A stretch of 5,636 nucleotides of DNA from Verrucomicrobiia bacterium (lineage in GTDB: Bacteria > Verrucomicrobiota > Verrucomicrobiia > Limisphaerales > Palsa-1400). Below, piece after piece: positions 1-4,577 of this stretch. The translations under genes and the position numbers were made by a program. The notes under the pieces are model-generated. The model did not search any database, was not told the DNA's origin, and was given only the letters and a program-made list of their open reading frames with translations. Location: assembly GCA_025934545.1 (NCBI GenBank), contig JAICXV010000193.1, positions 1-5,636 of the forward strand, read 5' to 3'. The stretch's first letter is position 1, and every line of letters starts with the position of its first letter.

Positions 1-1972
1 AATATCCAGCGTCGATATAACCGCCGCTTGTGCCGAGCGTAATCGTCCGACTCGATGTGATGGTCGGTTGCGAATTGTTGTTCTTCAGCGTGCCGCGGTT
101 CAACGTCAACGCACCTGCTGCCGTCCCCAGCCCCGAATCCGCATTGAGACACAACGTGCCGCCATTGCTGACAATCGTTCCGCCGCTATAAGTATTGGCG
201 CCGGTCAATATCAGTGTGCCCGCATCCGCAACTCGCACTGGCCCGCTCCCAGAAATAACACCCGACAAAGTTTGCGAAGCCGTGCTGCTATAAATGAAAG
301 TGCCATTATCGACAATCGAACCCGCATACGACCCACTTCCAAGTTTGCCCGTTCCATCAATCATCAGCACAGCCGGCGAATTGATCGTCGTCGTGCCCGT
401 ATATGTATTGGTGCCAGTAAGACTGATTGTTCCAGAGTTGTAGACGGTTAAACCATGTGAGCCGCTGACGGTACCGCCAATAATGGTTTTGTTCCCAGCA
501 GTTCCACCACCGCCGAGAGTTAAAAGCGCTTTGCTCAGATTCCAATCTCCGCTGAATGTAAGGCCCGCCGCATTGCCAATGATATTATTCGTGCACGCGC
601 CGTCGTTTATTACGGGATTCGGAACCGTAACGGCCGATGTGCCTTCCAGAACCAGCGCTGAACCGGTCCCGTTCGTACTTAAAGTAAGTGTGCCGGTTCC
701 AAACGCATCGCCATTGTTGAAATTTAAAATTCCAGTGAATGATACCGTCGAGAAACCCAACTGTGTTCCGCCTGAATAAGTGTTCGTGCCATGCAAGAAA
801 GATTGACCGTTTCCTTCGGGAACCAGTTGGCCGCTGCCCGCGATGTTCACGTTAATCCGCAACAACGCGAGAGACCCATCGGTGCCGTTGATTGTGTCCA
901 GGGCTTGTGCGCCGCTCGCGAGATCAATGGTGCCCGTGCCTGCAATCGTGACATCGCACGCGAGCGGGGCAGTGGAATTGAAATGACCGTCAAAAAAACC
1001 GGCCACGATATGGCTCGAATTCATCGTTATCGTATAGGCAGGCGTCCCGAACCCGGTGTGCACGCCAAATGACGCCGCTTTTCCATTAGCCCACGCCACT
1101 GGATTTAGCAGTCCCGTCGGTCCGTAGCTCCATTTGGAGTTTTCCCAAGTTCCAGTCATTGAACCGGTGTTGGGATTCGAGCCAGAAGTTCCCTGTGGGT
1201 CCCAATAATAGATGGCAGAGTTAGTATTTGCCGTCGCCGTATAGGCGGCCAAACTCGTACTGTTCACAACATCGCGATCGATGTTCCCTGAGTACCCCGA
1301 AATTGCTCCTGTTGAAGTAAACTGCCAAAAATCCCAAACACCAGAGCCCCACACTTCGTAGGCAGAGGAGTTGCATCCAGTCCCGGTCCACGGCGAACTT
1401 GTCTGCGGGTCGTTGCTGTCGTAATGAGCGATATCCACATTCCACTGTGCAACGCTGGTATTAAGAAAATCGGCATTGCACTCGCTGATATAAATAACGG
1501 GCGTAATTGAAACCGCGGCATTTGCCGCATCCTGAACGACATCGATGCTCCAGTTATTGCACCAGTCGGAGAGACTTGTCGCACTGACGTGCCCGTTGAA
1601 TGCATTTCCTTCAACATCCAGCATCGGATAGAGAGTCAGTCCGTCGGCCTTGATGGAACTGCCGGCGATGTTCCAAAAATGACCCGCCTCGGTCGCAGGA
1701 CTGTTAAGTTCAGAATGACAGTAATGGTATGCGCCCATGACAACGCCGGCCGCTTTCCCGTTGCTCATGTTGAAACTGAAATCAGCGTCGTTAATGGTTG
1801 CTCCCTCCGTTGCCTTCGCCCACGCAAAACTAACCCCGCCGGCTTTCGCCGTCGCCCAGTTAACACCTGTTCCCTGGAAGCTCGAAACATCGATGCCCAA
1901 CAAACGGGCGTGCGCGACAGTTCCAACGGAAAGTATCAGAAGCGGCACAAACAGGCGGACGAAGAATTTCAT
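1..1972 (-). CDS. Secreted GH25 muramidase fused to autotransporter-associated beta-strand repeats (3' end beyond window)
   Basis: Translation from the ATG at 1972 stays open for 657 codons to the left edge, so the C-terminus is missing. Residues 1-22 form a signal peptide (K2 and R6, then a hydrophobic core, ending AHA before R23). Residues 24-237 are a full-length glycoside hydrolase family 25 domain: 'GIDVSSFQG' (26-34), 'AWAKATEG' (50-57), 'GAYHYCH' (80-86), 'MLDVEG' (117-122) and 'WQFTSTG' (216-222) followed by 'GNID' (229-232). D28, D119, E121 and D232 match the family's acidic active-site residues, so cleavage of the MurNAc-GlcNAc bond in peptidoglycan is expected. From about residue 255 ('YYWDPQG') the protein becomes Gly/Thr/Ser/Asn-rich beta-helix sequence with 'GTNTYSGGT'-type repeats, as in autotransporter passengers. 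Four cysteines (85, 138, 165, 200) lie in the enzyme domain and could form disulfides after export. An in-frame TGA lies eight codons upstream of the ATG, which supports this start, but no good Shine-Dalgarno sequence is visible. A C-terminal beta-barrel or sorting signal cannot be judged because it would lie outside the window. Confidence 0.93.
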   Translation of the reverse strand, partial: MKFFVRLFVPLLILSVGTVAHARLLGIDVSSFQGTGVNWATAKAGGVSFAWAKATEGATINDADFSFNMSNGKAAGVVMGAYHYCHSELNSPATEAGHFWNIAGSSIKADGLTLYPMLDVEGNAFNGHVSATSLSDWCNNWSIDVVQDAANAAVSITPVIYISECNADFLNTSVAQWNVDIAHYDSNDPQTSSPWTGTGCNSSAYEVWGSGVWDFWQFTSTGAISGYSGNIDRDVVNSTSLAAYTATANTNSAIYYWDPQGTSGSNPNTGSMTGTWENSKWSYGPTGLLNPVAWANGKAASFGVHTGFGTPAYTITMNSSHIVAGFFDGHFNSTAPLACDVTIAGTGTIDLASGAQALDTINGTDGSLALLRINVNIAGSGQLVPEGNGQSFLHGTNTYSGGTQLGFSTVSFTGILNFNNGDAFGTGTLTLSTNGTGSALVLEGTSAVTVPNPVINDGACTNNIIGNAAGLTFSGDWNLSKALLTLGGGGTAGNKTIIGGTVSGSHGLTVYNSGTISLTGTNTYTGTTTINSPAVLMIDGTGKLGSGSYAGSIVDNGTFIYSSTASQTLSGVISGSGPVRVADAGTLILTGANTYSGGTIVSNGGTLCLNADSGLGTAAGALTLNRGTLKNNNSQPTITSSRTITLGTSGGYIDAGY
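143..808 (-). repeat. Autotransporter-associated beta-strand repeat units in the GH25 fusion protein
   Basis: Three diverged copies of the motif G-T/A-N-T-Y-S/T-G-G/T-T are visible in the encoded protein. They are at residues 395-403 ('GTNTYSGGT'), 520-528 ('GTNTYTGTT') and 591-599 ('GANTYSGGT'). The last two sit in longer units of the form 'G-T-L-x-L-T-G-x-N-T-Y' followed by a short Gly-rich strand (residues 514-540 and 585-610). Spacing is 125 and then 71 residues, so copies are irregular rather than tandem. This is the pattern of the autotransporter-associated beta-strand repeat family (TIGR02601/PATR type), which builds a right-handed beta-helix. The DNA of the copies has diverged, so recent duplication is not indicated. 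More copies probably follow past the left edge. Confidence 0.85.
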
Positions 1973-2064
1973 AAGTGGGCAGGCGTTCGGAAATCATCTC
2001 CGACTAATCAACTAAACACAAGCCAAAAGCTCCTAACCCGCTTCGTTCTCCGCAAAAATTACTA
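1973..2064. other. Intergenic region between smpB and the GH25 fusion gene
   Basis: These 92 bases separate two minus-strand genes. I see no strong hairpin with a T-run after smpB and no convincing -35/-10 pair for the downstream gene. Read-through from smpB or a weak dedicated promoter are both possible. The 30 bases before the GH25 gene's ATG contain GGAG only about 20 bases away, too far for a normal ribosome binding site. Confidence 0.5.
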
Positions 2065-2517
2065 CTACTCTTTAGAACGATGCATCGTCGCTCGTTTCAG
2101 TTCCCGATCCGACTCCCGTTTCTTGATGTCATCGCGTTTGTCGTGCTGCAACTTGCCCTTGCCCACGCCCAACAAAATCTTCACCCGCCCATTTTTCCAA
2201 TACATCGAGAGCGGCACCAGCGCATTGCCTTTAACAGAGGCCAGTCCAAACAATTTGCGGATTTCCGATTTGTGGAGCAGCAGTTTGCGAGGCGCTTTGG
2301 GGACGTGCCCGAAAATATTGGCCTGCGCATATTCACCAATGTGCGCGTTATAAAGCCAGACCTCGTCTTTTTCAACGCGCGCAAAAGCGTCGGTGATTTG
2401 CGCTTTGCCCGCGCGCAGGGACTTGACTTCGGACCCTTTGAGGACGATGCCCGCTTCGAACGTGTCGCCGATGAAATAATCGCGCCGCGCTTTGGAATTG
2501 TTAAGGATTTCCGCCAC
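2065..2517 (-). CDS. smpB: SsrA-binding protein SmpB
   Basis: SmpB binds tmRNA and delivers it to stalled ribosomes in trans-translation, so it acts in the cytoplasm with EF-Tu and alanyl-tmRNA. The 150-residue length is normal for the family. Conserved blocks appear in order: 'NNSKARRDYFIGDTFEAGI' near the N-terminus, 'LKGSEVKSLRAGKAQI' in the OB-fold core, 'YNAHIGEYAQAN', 'PRKLLLHKSEI', 'ALVPLSMYWKNGRVKI', then the basic C-terminal tail 'DKRDDIKKRESDRE' that enters the ribosomal mRNA channel. The start is a GTG at 2517, and AAGGA lies nine bases before it, a good Shine-Dalgarno sequence. The only nearby ATG (2527) is out of frame. The gene lies 24 bases after rpoZ on the same strand, so the two are probably co-transcribed. 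It ends in TAG followed in frame by TAG and TAA. No tmRNA (ssrA) gene is visible in the window. Confidence 0.97.
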   Translation of the reverse strand: MAEILNNSKARRDYFIGDTFEAGIVLKGSEVKSLRAGKAQITDAFARVEKDEVWLYNAHIGEYAQANIFGHVPKAPRKLLLHKSEIRKLFGLASVKGNALVPLSMYWKNGRVKILLGVGKGKLQHDKRDDIKKRESDRELKRATMHRSKE

Positions 2518-2527
2518 GGCGCGCCAT

Positions 2528-2532
2528 CCTTC
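2528..2532 (-). promoter_or_regulatory. Shine-Dalgarno sequence of smpB
   Basis: On the minus strand, AAGGA (inside GTAGAAGGA) lies about nine bases before the GTG start of smpB. It decides for the GTG over the out-of-frame ATG, which partly overlaps this site and would have no spacing. It sits in the short gap after the rpoZ stop codon, fitting translation from a shared mRNA. Confidence 0.7.
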
Positions 2533-2541
2533 TACCGCTGA

Positions 2542-2799
2542 TTACTTCTTGCCGCGCTTCTTCGGCGTCGGGGCAATTTCCTCTTCAGCCTGAGGATCGG
2601 CTACCCAATCCATCTTGCCATCGATGATTTCCATCAATGCGGTGTCGGCCGCACCGGTTCCGGGCGGCACTTCGATCAGGGGACGGCTGCTGGCGCCGGC
2701 GGCCGAGGTGAGCTGACGCACCCGGCGCGAGACCAGATTTATGAGCACGTTAGTGTTGCCGACCTTCCCCAAAGCCTGTTTCATCAATTCGCTATTCAC
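2542..2799 (-). CDS. rpoZ: DNA-directed RNA polymerase omega subunit
   Basis: This 85-residue protein matches the small omega subunit, which binds the beta' subunit and helps RNA polymerase assemble. The diagnostic part is 'NVLINLVSRRVRQL' (residues 17-30), the counterpart of the helix with an R-R/V-R-Q motif in other omegas. 'DTALMEIIDGKMDW' follows at about residues 53-66, equivalent to the 'IALREI..G' block. The C-terminus is acidic and then Lys-rich (ends 'KKRGKK'). The insert between the two helices is Ala/Gly/Pro-rich, as in short omegas of distant phyla. The start is GTG at 2799, five codons after an in-frame TAA; an ATG at residue 6 is an alternative, but the GTG start keeps the 'MNSEL' N-terminus. 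No strong ribosome binding site is visible. It is followed by smpB after 24 bases. Sequence is divergent from the E. coli protein, so I am slightly less sure than for smpB. Confidence 0.88.
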   Translation of the reverse strand: MNSELMKQALGKVGNTNVLINLVSRRVRQLTSAAGASSRPLIEVPPGTGAADTALMEIIDGKMDWVADPQAEEEIAPTPKKRGKK

Positions 2800-2900
2800 G
2801 AGCCCGCTAAGTTACTCGGTGTCCTTTTCAACGCAACTTAAAAAATCGCAAAAAACCCATGCTCAATTTTCGCTTGTTTACCTCACGGGCCACCGCCTAA
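2800..2900. promoter_or_regulatory. Divergent promoter region of rpoZ and the prenyl synthase gene
   Basis: These 101 bases lie between two genes that run apart, so promoters for both must be here or overlap the coding starts. The segment is AT-richer than its surroundings and carries two A6 tracts (2840-2845 and 2850-2855) ten bases apart, a spacing that bends DNA. On the minus strand a TTGAGC and a TTTTAA are 17 bases apart and could be a poor -35/-10 pair for rpoZ, but the match to consensus is weak. No clear pair was found for the plus strand. Confidence 0.4.
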
Positions 2901-3818
2901 ATGCTCGCCGCAATGGCTGCCAACACCAAACGTTCTTTCGACCTCTCTGCTTACGTGCAGCGCGTGACTAAATCTGTCGACGCCGGGCTCGATAAATTTC
3001 TGCCCTCAACCAGCACGAAACCAGCGACGATTCATAAAGCCATGCGCTACTCGCTCTTTGCTGGCGGCAAGCGCATGCGTCCCGCGCTCCTCCTGGCGGC
3101 TGCCGATGCCTGCGGCGGTAAATGGAACGACGCATTGCCGCTCGCCTGCGCCGTCGAATGTATCCACACCTATTCCCTCATCCACGACGATTTGCCGGCC
3201 ATGGACGACGACGATTTTCGACGCGGCAACCCGACCAATCACAAAGTGTTCGGTGAAGGCATCGCCATTCTTGCCGGGGACGCACTCTTGACCGAAGCCT
3301 TTGCGCTCGCCGCAAAAGCCAAAGGTTGGCCGCGCTATTCCCATAAACAAATCGTTGCCGAAATCGCCTTGGCCGCGGGCTCGCTCCAACTCATCGCCGG
3401 TCAGGTCGCCGACCTCGAAGGCGAAGGCAAAAAAACTTCAGTCGACCAGCTCCGCTACATTCACGAACGCAAAACCTCCGCTCTGCTCTGCGCTTCCGCG
3501 CGCCTCGGCGGCATGAGCGCCAATTGCAACGCGGCGCAACTCAAAGCCCTGACCAGTTTCGGTTATCACGTCGGCCTCGCCTTTCAAGTCATCGACGACA
3601 TTCTCGACGTCACCAAGACCAGCGAACAACTTGGCAAAACCGCCGGCAAAGACATCGCCGCGCAAAAAGCCACCTACCCATCAATCGTCGGACTGGAAAA
3701 ATCCCACAAAATCGCTGCCGACCTGACCGCCCGCGCCTTCGCCAGTTTGAAACCCTTCAAAGGCAAAGCCCGCGCACTCGAAGCGTTAGCCGAATTTTTG
3801 TTAAAGCGCCAAAACTAA
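2901..3818 (+). CDS. ispA: Farnesyl diphosphate synthase (short-chain trans-prenyl diphosphate synthase)
   Basis: This 305-residue enzyme condenses isopentenyl diphosphate with dimethylallyl/geranyl diphosphate and feeds undecaprenyl, quinone and hopanoid/carotenoid synthesis in the cytoplasm. Visible motifs are 'GGKRMRP' (55-61, diphosphate binding), the first Asp-rich motif D96-D97-L-P-A-M-D102 with RRG at 107-109, 'GQVADLEGE' (167-175), 'HERKTSALL' (188-196) and the second Asp-rich motif 'DDILD' (232-236), then K246 and K250-D251 downstream. The residue five places before the first motif is Y91, as in bacterial farnesyl diphosphate synthases; that aromatic blocks longer products, so C15 is more likely than C20. 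The block around 'VECIHTYSLIHDDLPAMDDDD' is almost the E. coli IspA pattern. Start: ATG at 2901 directly follows an in-frame TAA; ATG at 2913 (residue 5) is equally possible, and neither has a clear ribosome binding site. No xseB or dxs neighbour, often adjacent to ispA, is seen. Confidence 0.93.
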   Translation: MLAAMAANTKRSFDLSAYVQRVTKSVDAGLDKFLPSTSTKPATIHKAMRYSLFAGGKRMRPALLLAAADACGGKWNDALPLACAVECIHTYSLIHDDLPAMDDDDFRRGNPTNHKVFGEGIAILAGDALLTEAFALAAKAKGWPRYSHKQIVAEIALAAGSLQLIAGQVADLEGEGKKTSVDQLRYIHERKTSALLCASARLGGMSANCNAAQLKALTSFGYHVGLAFQVIDDILDVTKTSEQLGKTAGKDIAAQKATYPSIVGLEKSHKIAADLTARAFASLKPFKGKARALEALAEFLLKRQN

Positions 3819-3841
3819 TCCCGCAGGGCGATAATTCCGTC

Positions 3842-3918
3842 GGTAGGGCGAGGCTCCCGCCGAGCCTTTCATACCTGACGCTTGATATTCAAAGCTTTGG
3901 CACCAGCCTCGCCCGACC
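3842..3918. repeat. Nested inverted repeat, REP/MITE-like intergenic element
   Basis: Arms GGTAGGGCGAGGCT (3842-3855) and AGCCTCGCCCGACC (3905-3918) are reverse complements with one mismatch in 14. Pairing can be extended inward to about 20 bases with four mismatches. Inside the left arm sits a second, perfect 6-base hairpin AGGCTC-CCGCC-GAGCCT (3851-3867), so two foldings compete. A copy of AGGGCGA also occurs 20 bases earlier (3825-3831). The whole lies in non-coding DNA between ispA and lemA. Arms at both ends and a short non-coding interior resemble a REP-type or MITE-type palindrome. With one copy in view, family membership is inference. Confidence 0.6.
3851..3869 (+). terminator. Possible terminator hairpin after ispA
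   Basis: A 6-base perfect stem (AGGCTC/GAGCCT) with a CCGCC loop is followed by only two further T residues, about 33 bases after the ispA stop codon. The T-run is short, so intrinsic termination would be weak; the structure may simply be part of the palindromic element. Confidence 0.3.
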
Positions 3919-3986
3919 CCCTTCTTCCAAACCACCGCACTTTTTGTAATGGCGCAAAAATCGCGGCGGAGTAAACATGCCGCCAT

Positions 3987-4556
3987 ATGGGAATCATATT
4001 AATCTTCCTTTTGGCCATCGTGGCCATTGTTGTCCTCATCGCGCTATTTGGCGTCGGCATTTATAATCGACTCATCCAATTGCGCCAGTTGGTGAAAAAC
4101 GCCTGGGCGCAAATCGACGTTCAACTCAAGCGCCGTCACGACCTCATTCCAAACCTGGTCAACACCGTCAAAGGCTACGCCGCCCACGAAAAAGGCACGA
4201 TCGACGCCGTCATCACCGCGCGCTCCAAGGCCACCAGCGTCACCATTCCGTCCGACCGCATCAAAGCTGAAGGCGAACTGAGCTCCGCGCTCGGACGATT
4301 GCTCGCCGTGTCCGAAGCGTATCCCAACCTCAAGGCCAACGAAAATTTCCTCGGCTTACAAAACGAATTGCGCGGCACCGAAGATCGCATCGCTTTTTCC
4401 CGTCAGGCCTACAACGATTCGGTCACTCAATTCAACACCTCCATCCAGACTTTCCCCGCGGTCCTGTTCGCCGCTTTTTTGGGCTTCAAAGAAGAGCCTT
4501 TCTTCGAAGCGCCTGCTGAAGAAAAAGAAGCGCCGAAGGTTGACTTCGGCGCTTAA
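3987..4556 (+). CDS. lemA: LemA family membrane protein
   Basis: LemA proteins are anchored by one N-terminal membrane helix with a helical-bundle domain; their function is not settled. Here residues 3-25 are a very hydrophobic helix, followed by the family's hallmark 'KNAWAQIDVQLKRRHDLIPNL' region (37-57) and 'VKGYAAHE' (61-68). Later come 'EAYPNLKANENF' (110-121), 'LQNELRGTEDRIAFSRQAYN' (124-143) and 'FKEEPFFE' (167-174). The 189-residue length is usual. The acidic/Lys tail (175-189) is not conserved. Start: the ATG at 3987 is the only in-frame start after a TAA at 3972; GGAG at 3968-3971 lies 15 bases away, a long spacing, and would suit the out-of-frame ATG at 3977 better. The usual partner gene for a TPM-domain protein does not follow; a convergent gene comes next. 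The last nine codons overlap a hairpin that reads as a terminator on the other strand. Confidence 0.95.
   Translation: MGIILIFLLAIVAIVVLIALFGVGIYNRLIQLRQLVKNAWAQIDVQLKRRHDLIPNLVNTVKGYAAHEKGTIDAVITARSKATSVTIPSDRIKAEGELSSALGRLLAVSEAYPNLKANENFLGLQNELRGTEDRIAFSRQAYNDSVTQFNTSIQTFPAVLFAAFLGFKEEPFFEAPAEEKEAPKVDFGA
4521..4554 (-). terminator. Rho-independent terminator for the golvesin-domain gene, inside the end of lemA
   Basis: AAGCGCCGAAG (4528-4538) and CTTCGGCGCTT (4544-4554) form a perfect 11-base stem with a five-base loop. Read on the minus strand, the stem is followed at once by CTTTTTC (4527-4521), a classic intrinsic terminator. It starts 23 bases after the stop codon of the minus-strand gene at 4578. 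On the plus strand the stem is followed by AACGAAAAG with no T-run, so it should not be an intrinsic terminator for lemA, though it could protect the 3' end of its mRNA. Confidence 0.85.
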
Positions 4557-4577
4557 CGAAAAGTTGTTGAGAATTTC

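Noticed and set aside
68..451. 127-codon Arg-rich open frame on the plus strand
   Set aside because: It lies opposite the beta-strand repeat coding region; its composition follows from the complementary repeat codons.
1264..1617. 117-codon open frame on the minus strand in another frame
   Set aside because: It overlaps the GH25 coding frame, which has all family motifs; this frame has none.
1589..2353. 254-codon open frame on the plus strand
   Set aside because: It runs antisense across the GH25 domain, the intergenic gap and the end of smpB, has Arg/Ser/Pro-rich sequence without any family motif, and conflicts with two well-supported minus-strand genes.
2501..2527. Eight-codon upstream frame starting at ATG 2527 (minus strand) overlapping the smpB start
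   Set aside because: Its ATG overlaps the Shine-Dalgarno sequence itself with no spacing, so initiation there is unlikely.
2080..2541. 153-codon open frame on the plus strand
   Set aside because: It is the mirror of smpB over nearly its whole length and shows no recognisable motif.
3524..3949. 141-codon Arg/Pro-rich frame on the plus strand overlapping the end of ispA
   Set aside because: It lies in the +1 frame of a well-supported enzyme gene and runs through the palindromic element; composition is that of a shifted frame.
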